Below, piece by piece: positions 22,660-31,680 of a stretch of DNA of 64,000 bases (its first letter is position 1; the number at the start of each line of letters is the position of its first letter). The stretch is from Rhynchopus euleeides (Eukaryota > Euglenozoa > Diplonemea > Diplonemida > Diplonemidae). The notes under the pieces are model-generated. The model had not been told where the DNA came from, did no database searches, and worked only from the letters and a program-made list of their open reading frames with translations. Both the position numbers and the translations under genes were made by a program. The stretch is from positions 1-64,000 of the forward strand of contig OY723280.1 of assembly GCA_963210315.1 (NCBI GenBank), read 5' to 3'.

Positions 22660-25600
22660 CCTTCGCGTTCTGGGACTCTTTGTATCAATTGCGGTTCGTA
22701 GTGGGGCACGAACCCAGGGACGCTCGTTGTTGGGAAGTTGTGCAGGTCGATGAGTGGGAAACTGTCTGAAACCTGTGAAAAATTCCACCCCCAAAAAAAT
22801 GCCGAAACTCGCCGTCGGGTTTTCGGGGGAAAAAATACAAATGGAGAATTTCGCCCCCAAACTCGCCATCGGGAGAACACTGGGGTTTGCGGGTTTGCAG
22901 AGACGCGACATCCTTGACGGCGTACACGTCTTTGGCATCGCCTTGCAGCTTATCATGACGTGTTTTCGCTGTCACGTAGCTCACTCGCGCCCCTGCTTTC
23001 TGCTTCGCCAGCTGCTCTTTGAGAGCCTTTGGCTTCGGAGTGGGTGACTCATCTGGGGTGGTGGTGGTAGTCTCGCCGCCCCTCGTTGGTGTGCTGGGTG
23101 CCTTTTTCCCCGGTGCCCACCCCGTGTGGCCATGCATCATCCTAAACGATTCGTAATATCGCATAATATCGTATTTTATATCGTAATCGTATACGATATA
23201 ATGCGATATAAAATACGATATGCACGATTCGTATTTCACCATTACGATTCGTACGTCATCCGTGCGATTTACATATGTAAAATCCGGCGATTTATAGGGG
23301 GACCCTTTTCGAATTTTTTTTCCGGGGTGGGTCTATTTTGGACGTTTGAGGCCGATTTCGAAGGAATTTTTGAGTTTTGAGCCTATTTTGGGCCCTAAAA
23401 CGCGTTAAAACCGGTCCCGAAAATGGCTGATTTTTGGCCTTGGCCAAATCTCGCCCAAAATATTGACCCAAAATTTTCTGGGACGAAAATCGGGTCCTGG
23501 TGGTCTGGAACTGTCCATTTTCGAAGACAGTCGTGAGAAAATCTCGAGTTTCCGCCCCGAGTTCCCTCATGCGACCCCAAAAATCAAGCAAATGAGGGTT
23601 GCCTCCAAATCGGGGTTGTGGGGAGAAAATCGGCCAATTGAGGTTCGGGTCGTCTCTTGTGCGAAATTCAGACAAAACTCAAGTATTCAAACGCTATACC
23701 TACCCCAACCGCAACCCCACCCCCTGCCTTCTGCCCCCCCCACCCCTGTGCAAGGTCATGTGCCCCGTCCCATCGCGTGTTGCCTTGATTGTTGCAGATT
23801 TTCAAATTGGGAAATTTCAGGTGACCCGATGATAGGGATGTACCCCGAGGGTCTACCTGCAGGGATCCACTTTTTGCTATGCCTGCATTGCTGCTGTTTG
23901 CGCTTCTCGCCTCCACACACCACCCTGGGGGGAGGGACAGAGGGCGGAGGGGGCTACACACTTACACAACCGATTCGGTCAAACAATGCCACGTCATCCC
24001 CATTGGGGTCCTGGACCGCGGCGTCTCTCCCAGCGAATTGGTGTCGTCATCAGGCAGGCTAAGTAGTTGTCTACACAGGACATTGGTTTTAAGGGGGGTC
24101 TGAGTTCTGCGGAACTGGCTTCAAGGGACGCCCCCTCGTAATGACTGGGTGGATGGAGCCAAGTAATACCAGGTGGTCGGACACCGGAACTCTCGGCATT
24201 TATTAGTCGCGGGAACTGTGTCCGTGTGGTAGGTGACCCCTTCCGATTCCACTGATTCCACTCTTGAACATGTAGTGTTGAAAGATACTTGGTGTTCTGA
24301 TGTTTTACAGGGTACTTGACAAAGGAAAGAGGGTGGTCAGTCTTGTGATCCACCCTGAATCCTTCCTGTGAGCAGCAGATCCACAACACCTTGACTTCTT
24401 TCAGCGGCTGTATTGATATTGCCTGACACAGCAAACATGATTCAATTGGAGGAACAAGCCTCGTACACCAGCGGCCCAAAAGGTGGATTTCATGTATGGT
24501 TTTAGGATTTCCCTTATTACTGATGGTGTAGAGACTACAAAGCCTGACCTGATGACGCCGCCATGAACCTGGGAGACATGCCGCGTGAGAAGGGACCTCG
24601 GTGCGGGGTGGCGTGAAGATCCTGCCTGAGTGCCCTCGTCGGGACCCGCGGTAAACCGTGGCGTTCCCCCCGAGGCAAGTCCAGGACGAAGGTTGCAGAT
24701 AACCGCTGCACCTCTTCGTCCGAAAGGAGCTCACAGGATAGGGGAACTGCCCACACCCCACTCACGACAGTGTATCCGAAAGGTGCACTGCGCGTGTGGT
24801 GGCGGTGTCGGGTCCAGACCCACCTCGTTCCCCCATGCCCGTCAGTTGTTGCCCCTCCAGGGGTGGCTGCTGTCTGGCATGGGGGGCGCCCTCCCTGCCT
24901 TGCAAGGGAAAATGTAGAACGGCATGCTGCCCGTTTCTTCATTTTTCACCTGCCTGGTGGGGGGGGAACCTCTCACGAGGCAAAAAAGAGAAACGGCATG
25001 CTGCCCGTTCGCTCATTTTTGCCTCGGGGGTACATATGCAACCTCCGGATTTACATAATATTATGTAAGGGGGGTGTCGATTCTGGACAAAAAATAATTT
25101 TTTTCAAAAAAAAAATCGAAAAATCGGGGGGAAATGCTGAAAAATGGCAAAAAAAAGAGTATGGGGAGTTGGGTCCAGTTTAGCAAAGTCGTCATATTTT
25201 TCGGGTGTTTTTTTGAATGGGACACCCGAAGAACCCGTTGAGACGTGAATGACATCGTGAACATATCTGCCAGAGAATCCTCAAGCTTGGTGCCTCAAGA
25301 ACGTGGGACAACACGGCGCTGCAGGCGCATCCTGGGCCGCAGACCAGCAAGCCGGCAAAATAGCCAAGGCCGCCTACACGGCGAGCCTTCTACAGATTCC
25401 AGATTGCTCAAACGAGCGTGTCCAGGAAGCTTGAGCTTTGGGTGGGGACGGGGGGGGGGGGGGGGGCGGGGGGCGGGGCGGGGGTGTTGGTTATTCCTCA
25501 TCATCAGCGCGGTCGTCCTCTCCACTGTTTTTTATGGGACACCCCGAAGAACCCCAGGATAGGCAGGGTGATGTGCACATTATCCGCGAGGCAGGGAGGA

Positions 25601-25846
25601 CACGCCTCGGGCCGCCGCACAAAATCAGGGGTGTCCACCACCCTCCAAGCTGCCGCGCAGCCATCCAAAAGCAACTGCATGCCTTTCACTGAATATTGGA
25701 GTAGTGTAGCCACAGCCCATCAGAGCTGTCAACTGCACTGATTCCTGCAAGCTCAAACCCCCATGATAACGAAACGAAGCAAACCATACACCATAACAAA
25801 TCGAGACAGAACACACACGTCATCTCTTCGACCCTGCCCGGCAATT
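22660..25846. other. Intergenic repeat graveyard
   Basis: The stretch contains AT palindromes (23150-23225), degenerate dispersed repeat DNA (23290-23690) and a less GC-rich unique section (23830-24930). A minus-strand frame of 255 codons (24761-23994), overlapped by one of 135 codons, shows no motif I recognise. A G tract lies at 25450-25466. I support no gene here. Confidence 0.5.
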
Positions 25847-28570
25847 TCACTTGCCCTTCTTCCCCTTCGCAGTGGTCTTCTTCGCAGCGGCCTTCGCAGC
25901 GGTCTTCTTCACAGAGGCCTTCTTGTACTTCTTGCTTGCGGGGGCCGCACTGCCAGCAGGCGGCGAGCTCTCGGAGGGCCGCTTCTTAGCAGAACCCTCC
26001 TTCCCCGCAGGGGGCTGTCTCGTAGGGGGGTTCTCACACGGAGACGAAGAAGAGGAAGTGTTTGTAGCGGTCTTCTTCGCAGCGGCCTTCGCAGGGGCCT
26101 TCGCAGCGGTCTTCTTCACAGCGGCCTTCTTGTCCCTCTTGCTTGCGGGGGCCTTACTGCCAGCAGGCGGCGAGCTCTCGGAGGGCCGCTTCTTAGCAGA
26201 ACCCTCCTTCCCGGCAGGGGGCTGTCTCGCAGGGGGGTTCTCCACATGGGGTGGGGTTTTGGAGGAGCGCGGCCTTTTCTTGGGCGGGACATCGTCAGAA
26301 GATGAAGAAGACGAAGACGAAGAGGAAGAGGAAGAAGAGGAAGTGTTTGTGGAAGAAGAAGTATTCGGGGAAGAAGAGGAAGAGGGGATGTCAGCCGTTT
26401 CTTCCGTGTCCGACGAATCCTCGCCCTCCAGATCCCGACACTCGGAGGACCCCACACTGGCCCCGTCCGCGTCCTCTTCCCCACCATCCAGAAACAGGCG
26501 ATCCCTATCGAAGCGGGAAGTCCACACCTGTCTGCTGGACTTCCAGGGCCCAGGGTCCACCGACAGATTGGCCCCACCCAGTGCGCCCCAATCCTCCCTC
26601 CTCGTGGCTGCGAGGGTCTGCCACCTGGCCTTCTTCTCCTTCGCAGCCCACAACTCCAGCAGGGTGTCGGCCGCAGTCTTTGAGGCGGCAGCCTCATCAT
26701 CGCTCCACGGGTAGCTCGCCGTGTCGGCTTGACGCGTGAGCTTGCTCGCCAGGAGCGTGTACCCGCACAGGGGCATCTCCGGAATACTCCAGCGCAGCCT
26801 GAAGTTGTGCAGGTGGGCGGCCACCTGGAAGCAGGGGTTCAGCCAATTGAGGCCGCCCTTCACAGTCTCCAGGTTCCAGATCTTCCGGAAGATCGCGAAC
26901 GACTGCTTCAGGCGTGCGATGGCCCTCTCCACACGCGAACGGCCAGCAGCGTGTGCGCGGTTGAACTCTACGCACCCAGGAGTACGCAGGCGGGAGAAGA
27001 AGTCGAAGTCCGTCGACCTGTTCTCGTCGTTCGGCTTCGCGACGCGGCGGTTCGGCATCACGACACAGGCCGCGTCAGCATACGCCCCGTCACCGAGGAC
27101 GATGTCATTCGCGCGGAGAGGGACGCGTTTGTAGGTGTCGGCCTGCGGGGGCTTCCTGGCGGATCCCCAGATGTCCCCATCGGGTCGGGGCCCGGGGTTC
27201 AGCGCCGACAACCCCGCAATGAAGCCGAGGGCTGTGATGCACAGCTGCAGCTTCTTCGCGTGGCGGGAGTAGTACCCACTGTAGTCTGTCTTATTTGCAC
27301 AGACGTACACGGGGAACACGTCCACCGCAAGCGACGCGAGGGGCTGGAAGGGGAAGTGGTTCACTGAGCGGTGAGCCCAGGGCTTGGTGAACCACTCACG
27401 GCCCTTCACATCTGTCCCCATCTCATCCATGCTGGAGAGGAGATGCATCACCCCCTTGTGGTACTCCGCCGACAGAGTCTCGCGCTCGAGAGAGACTCCT
27501 GGGAGGTGCTGCCTGAAACCGGCGTTGCTCAGCTCCGGGACGTGGCGAAGGTACACCAGGGAGATGAGGAGGCAGCGGCGCGGGCATGCGCTATCCCCGC
27601 CGTAGAGGTCGTAGAGCTTTGTCAGCTGCCAGGGGTGAAACCCAGTGGCAGCGAAGGAGAAGTCCGTCCTGGGATCAGGATCCCCAAAGAAGGGAAGCCA
27701 GGCGCTCACATCCACATCCTGCGTCTTGTGCCCGAGGAGCGGGTGGTCCGCATCCTTCTCCCCCTGCGTCTTCCGCAGATCCGCCATCTTCAGGCGCATC
27801 TCGGCAGCCTCGTCCAGGTAGCGGTGGACGCGGTTGGCGTCGTGGTCCTGCCACGCTTCGGCATACCCCGTGGTTTTCGCCTCCTCGGATCGCGCCTCCA
27901 CCGCCTTCTCCTCCGCCTCAACCACGGCCTGCTTGGCGGGGCGGCCGCGGCGGTTCAGGCCAGCCGCTTGCCGCGCGTCCTTCCCGAACTCCTTCGCCTC
28001 CTTCTTCGCCACAAATGCCTCTTCCATTGTCTGCGAAGTCCCGCACCCAGCGCCCACAACCACATCCCGGTCGGGGTCAGGGGCAGTCCCCACCTCCTCC
28101 CTGCGCGCCGCCTCCGCTGCTGCGTGGCGACGTTTCCGGTCCGCAGCGACACGACGCCGCATTGCTCGGTACCGCAGGCGTGTAATCGCCTTGCCCGCCC
28201 CCACAGACAAAGCCTGGGTGCACCCCCTCGGCATCGTACCCTGGCGAAGTGCGGTCAGGATGTGCTGCAGATCTGCAGAGAACCCCGTGCCCCTCAGGAA
28301 CTGTACAGTCCCCTCGCGGTACTGCTCGAGGAAATCGCGGCGGCCGTGCCCGTTGATGGTGGCATGCACTCGCGGGTGGACGGACTCCAGCAGGCCGTCC
28401 CCGTTCATCTGGGGGAATTCTCCCATTAGCCCCATGAACCGGGTGTCGTAGTCCGCCTCGAACGCTTTCCTGACAGATTCCTTCTCTGCCATGGAGTCGA
28501 GGGTGGGTTGGCTGGGGAAGGCCCGACCCTTCGTGCTCAGCCGCTCGTAGGACGGCGTGTCCCGGTGCAC
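25847..28570 (-). CDS. Harbinger-type DDE transposase with histone H1-like tail
   Basis: 907 aa in one exon. After a basic N-terminal region comes a DDE_Tnp_4/IS5-like catalytic core: first Asp in SLAVDVFPVYV (about residue 416) followed by YYSRHAKKLQL; second Asp in DIVLGDGAYAD (about 493); Glu in SRVERAIARLK (about 548). That order and spacing fits PIF/Harbinger transposases. From about residue 660 there is an acidic Ser/Asp tract, a Ser run, and two tandem copies of a Lys/Ala/Pro tail (KKAAVKKTAAKAP-type) like histone H1. No Myb-like partner gene is nearby. The frame is intact over 2.7 kb, so it is recently active or domesticated. The start codon lies in a duplicated segment (28529-28662). 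Confidence 0.85.
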   Translation of the reverse strand: MHRDTPSYERLSTKGRAFPSQPTLDSMAEKESVRKAFEADYDTRFMGLMGEFPQMNGDGLLESVHPRVHATINGHGRRDFLEQYREGTVQFLRGTGFSADLQHILTALRQGTMPRGCTQALSVGAGKAITRLRYRAMRRRVAADRKRRHAAAEAARREEVGTAPDPDRDVVVGAGCGTSQTMEEAFVAKKEAKEFGKDARQAAGLNRRGRPAKQAVVEAEEKAVEARSEEAKTTGYAEAWQDHDANRVHRYLDEAAEMRLKMADLRKTQGEKDADHPLLGHKTQDVDVSAWLPFFGDPDPRTDFSFAATGFHPWQLTKLYDLYGGDSACPRRCLLISLVYLRHVPELSNAGFRQHLPGVSLERETLSAEYHKGVMHLLSSMDEMGTDVKGREWFTKPWAHRSVNHFPFQPLASLAVDVFPVYVCANKTDYSGYYSRHAKKLQLCITALGFIAGLSALNPGPRPDGDIWGSARKPPQADTYKRVPLRANDIVLGDGAYADAACVVMPNRRVAKPNDENRSTDFDFFSRLRTPGCVEFNRAHAAGRSRVERAIARLKQSFAIFRKIWNLETVKGGLNWLNPCFQVAAHLHNFRLRWSIPEMPLCGYTLLASKLTRQADTASYPWSDDEAAASKTAADTLLELWAAKEKKARWQTLAATRREDWGALGGANLSVDPGPWKSSRQVWTSRFDRDRLFLDGGEEDADGASVGSSECRDLEGEDSSDTEETADIPSSSSSPNTSSSTNTSSSSSSSSSSSSSSSDDVPPKKRPRSSKTPPHVENPPARQPPAGKEGSAKKRPSESSPPAGSKAPASKRDKKAAVKKTAAKAPAKAAAKKTATNTSSSSSPCENPPTRQPPAGKEGSAKKRPSESSPPAGSAAPASKKYKKASVKKTAAKAAAKKTTAKGKKGK

Positions 28571-28662
28571 GTCCGCTCGACCCTTGCACGTCCGCCTCCC
28601 CGTGCACGTCCGCCCGACCCTTCGTGCTCAGCCGCTCGTAGGACGGCGTGTCCCGGTGCACC
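28529..28662. repeat. Direct duplication over the transposase start
   Basis: CGACCCTTCGTGCTCAGCCG and the 27 bases after it occur at about 28528 and again at about 28614, separated by degenerate CACGTCCGCC repeats. Both copies contain the same ATG and following codons (MHRDTPSYERLS). The upstream copy is in another frame relative to the gene. Confidence 0.85.
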
Positions 28663-28988
28663 AACCCCTAGAGGCAGGGGGTAACCCATTTGTGGGTGGG
28701 GGGAACCCCTAGAGGCAGGGGGTAACCCATTTGTGGCTGGGGGGAACCCCTAGAGGTAGGGGGTAACCCATTAGTGGGTGGGGGGAACCCCTAGAGGCAG
28801 GGGGTAACCCATTTGTGGGTGGGGGGAACCCCTAGAGGCAGGGGGTAACCCATTTGTGGCTGGGGGGAACCCCTAGAGGTAGGGGGTAACCCATTAGTGG
28901 GTGGGGGGAACCCCTAGAGGCAGGGGGTAACCCATTTGTGGGTGGGGGGAACCCCTAGAGGCAGGGGGTAACCCGTTTGTGGGTGGGA
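28663..28988. repeat. 41 bp tandem array, eight units
   Basis: Units start AACCCCTAGAGG and end in GTGGGTGGGGGG. Three unit variants (GCAG...TTGTGGG, GCAG...TTGTGGC, GTAG...TAGTGGG) cycle in a fixed order, so the true period is 123 bp. The array sits immediately upstream of the transposase. Confidence 0.93.
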
Positions 28989-29220
28989 CCATTTGTGATA
29001 AATTTACTGGGTTCTGGTGCCCACGACATCCCCTTTTGAGCGTTTGAAACAGCGTTTCCGGGACCCGGCACTGCTCGCAGTGGGCTCAAATGTCCAAAAA
29101 CGACCCATTCTGTACCCCCCCAAAAAAAAATGCGAGCACCTCCCCCTTGGCACGCCGGTCTTACGACGACCCTGCCTGTTTCTGGTACTGGGAAAAAAAC
29201 GGAAAAAAACGGAAAATCAG

Positions 29221-29370
29221 GGTGTCGATTTTGGGATTTTCCGTTTTTTCGTTTTCCGTTTTTTTTTCGGATTTTTTTCGTCGAATTTTGACCAAGTCGC
29301 AGCCAGCGCCCACAGGCGGAAAAAACGAAAAAAAAGGAAAAAACGGAAAAAAACCGAAAAAATCGACACC
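29221..29370. repeat. A/T-tract inverted repeat
   Basis: GGTGTCGATTTT at 29221-29232 returns inverted as AAAATCGACACC at 29359-29370. The arms continue through CCGTTTTTTCG and CGGAAAAAAC words. It is a low-complexity foldback, so the outer arms carry most of the weight. Confidence 0.7.
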
Positions 29371-29450
29371 CCCCGTAAATCGGAAAATTTTGATATGCAA
29401 AAATTTGATTAGCAAAATGATATGCATTTTCTGCATAAGACCACCGTGTG

Positions 29451-30550
29451 GACAAACACGATTTTTCAAAAAACCGGCGCAGAGGCCCCAAAGCCCCCGT
29501 AAACCCTCCAAACCCCCCCAGATCGGTCCGGAAACCCATCGAACCCCACTTTTCCACCATTCCGGGCACCTCAGGTGCCCGAATTGGGGTACCTAAATTT
29601 TGTGCCACCGTTTGGTACCGGACAGTGCCACTGTGTGGGAGGTTGGAAAAGAAAATGCCCCAACACACCACATCTGAGGGTTGCAATGCATGTTGCTTGC
29701 CAACCACGTCATCCGGTGGGTGTCAGGCGCTATGTAGGTGGCATTAGCCAGGTCTTCGATGAGTTCTGGCTTGTATATGTACCTCCCTGCCACCATGCAC
29801 CGGGAGGCTGCCTGTAGGTACGGAACAAGTCCAGATGGTCGTGTGATTCCTGTGCAGCAGTGCTCCACAACCGGGATGTGTTGACAACGACTGTTGCAAC
29901 ACGAGCTGTACATTCCGGGAACACACGAAGTGCGCTGTCGTGGTACCCATTGTGCCAGAATTGGTACTTGCTGCGGTCTACTTTGCCTGGCCCAAGAGCA
30001 CTGGTACTGAACAGTGCAATATGCGTGGCGAGGTGAATGCAACGGAAGCGCGCAAAGTCAATACAGCTCTCGGATGGCGGGTGGTGGTGTCACTAGTGTG
30101 TGACGTTCACTCGAGGATACAACGCATCACAATGAATCAGCAACCGTGGACCGAGTACAATACGCTCTCTGTGGCTGGTGTGGGGGACAAAGGCAGTGCC
30201 TGTGCCGCAGGCAGGGAGGTACATATACAAGCCAGAACACATCGAAGACCTGGCTGATGCCACCTACATAGCGCCTGACACCCACCGGATGACGTGGTTG
30301 GCAAGCAACATGCATTGCAACCCTCAGATGTGGTGTGTTGGGGCATTTTCTTTTCCAACCTCCCACACAGTGGCACTGTCCGGTACCAAACGGTGGCACA
30401 AAATTTAGGTACCCCAATTCGGGCACCTGAGGTGCCCGGAATGGTGGAAAAGTGGGGTTCGATGGGTTTCCGGACCGATCTGGGGGGGTTTGGAGGGTTT
30501 ACGGGGGCTTTGGGGCCTCTGCGCCGGTTTTTTGAAAAATCGTGTTTGTC
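29451..30550. mobile_element. 341 bp inverted duplication around a 418 bp spacer
   Basis: Arm 29451-29791 is repeated inverted at 30210-30550 with only two mismatches that I can see (about 99% identity). Both arms keep the same open frame outward from the spacer, encoding AGRYIYKPE, IEDLA, TYIAPDTHRMTWLASNMHC and ending GTKRWHKI. On the left arm this frame extends through the spacer to 30042 (149 codons, minus strand). The two mismatches change Leu/His and Asn/Asp. No known protein family is recognisable. The event must be very recent or maintained by gene conversion. Confidence 0.9.
29593..30042 (-). CDS. Hypothetical protein spanning spacer and left arm
   Basis: 149 aa, Cys-rich in the middle (MYSSCCNSRCQHIPVVEHCC), with a C-terminal half shared with the right arm. 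The start is uncertain. No domain is recognised. Its preservation in both arms may only reflect the young age of the duplication. Confidence 0.3.
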   Translation of the reverse strand: MHSPRHAYCTVQYQCSWARQSRPQQVPILAQWVPRQRTSCVPGMYSSCCNSRCQHIPVVEHCCTGITRPSGLVPYLQAASRCMVAGRYIYKPELIEDLANATYIAPDTHRMTWLASNMHCNPQMWCVGAFSFPTSHTVALSGTKRWHKI

Positions 30551-30814
30551 ACCCCCATTTGACCCCCCCTAGGGGGGGGGGGTTGCCAGCACAGGTCTCC
30601 CCTCCTTTTTTAGACAGGCACGGGATCTACACAAGGCCCTCTGGCCTCGTCCGCTTGCCACTGCGTTCACTGGGCGACACCCCATGACGGTTGTCACGCG
30701 TACTTCCTCGCAGAGTGACCGCTTCGTGTCGCCACTCCGATGTACACTCTCGACGCGTGGGCTAGAGGAGGCTGGAGTGTGAAGTCACTCCGCAGGATCC
30801 TGGGGGTGAGAGGA

Positions 30815-31437
30815 TCAACTGACCAGCACCCGGATGCTGCTCCGAGTGTGCGATGAAGACGTCCCGTCACTGAACTGAACAATGTACCCATCTGTGTGGT
30901 GGTGTTGGGTGGTTGGCTCTGACGCTGTGGTGACATACCAGTGCAAACGTCACCGATCGTCCCCTGGCGCATCCTGCCCGTCCCGTTGTCGACAACAACG
31001 GGGGTGCCTGCCGGCAGGTCGGCGTCACCTGAAGGATCAGCAGGAGATCCCCAGTGGTTTGCTGTGACATCCGGCCTCGCCGTTGTCGACCGTGTCGGAA
31101 GTGCTGCTGGCTGTGCATCGCATTGCACCTGTTGCGGAGAAGCCCCGAGCAAGCCGAACGTTGGGCCGCTGGTGCCTGGCAGTGTTGGGGGTGGCAGAGC
31201 TGCATCTGACGCCTTCACAGGAAGGACAATCGGCTCCTCCCCCTTCACGATCTCCTCGATCTGGCCGTCCATCAAAGTCTCCCCGAGGAGTATCAGCTTG
31301 TGCAGGTAGAAACAGCTCTCATGCCGCCGCGCTCGTTTCTCCCGGAAGAAGTCAGAAAGTGTCGACGAATCTGCTGCAGCGTGGGCACTTGCCTCTGGAA
31401 GCGCTCGTTTTTTCGGAGCCCGTCGGGGGCTCGCCAT
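30815..31437 (-). CDS. Tudor-like domain protein
   Basis: Exons 31437-30939 and 30891-30815 flank a 47 nt intron (GTATGT...CACACAG). The spliced protein has 191 aa. Without splicing the frame runs on to 30694 with a meaningless tail. With splicing the C-terminus becomes GTPVVVDNGTGRMRQGTI...DGYIVQFSDGT...IRVLVS, a clear Tudor/Agenet-like barrel with the YxVxFxDG signature. The N-terminus is basic (MASPRRAPKKRALPEA, a possible nuclear localisation signal), followed by a helical stretch LILLGETLMDGQIEEIVKGE. Such domains bind methylated Lys or Arg on histones or other proteins, so a chromatin role is plausible but inferred. Confidence 0.78.
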
Positions 31438-31680
31438 TGTTGACACCCACCTGTGGAGGGGGTGTGAGGTCTGAAGGCTGAGTTTGCAAGGCACAGGACT
31501 GTTCAGTGGTTGCCACGTCCGCTGATTCCGTCTTCGTTACTGCCAGGAAGTCATGAACTGACCCACTCCGTCATTTCGTCTACACACGGATCACTACAGG
31601 AGGGAACAACAAACAAAAGAGGAAAACATTCTACAGCACAGACAAGCCGTCTGCTACGTTTACAACAAATTTACAGAGAA

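Larger units (their letters stand above)
20307..23285. mobile_element. Possible 3 kb transposon enclosing the hAT relic
   Basis: The left segment TTTACATATGTAAAT...CACGGATGACGTACGAATCG (20307-20353) occurs inverted at 23237-23283, each followed inward by AT-rich GATATCG/CGTATTTTATATCG words. The inverted ends enclose the foldback element and the hAT-like transposase relic. These could be the ends of one element or two related small elements. The ends themselves contain the dispersed TTTACATATGTAAA palindrome, which weakens the case. Confidence 0.45.

Noticed and set aside
23994-24942. Minus-strand frames of 255 and 135 codons in a less GC-rich segment
   Set aside because: Considered as a gene or as frames over ribosomal RNA. 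No rRNA landmark or protein motif could be matched, so it is left uncalled.
25851-26714. Plus-strand frame of 287 codons rich in Glu and Phe
   Set aside because: Antisense shadow of the repetitive Lys/Ala/Ser tail of the transposase.
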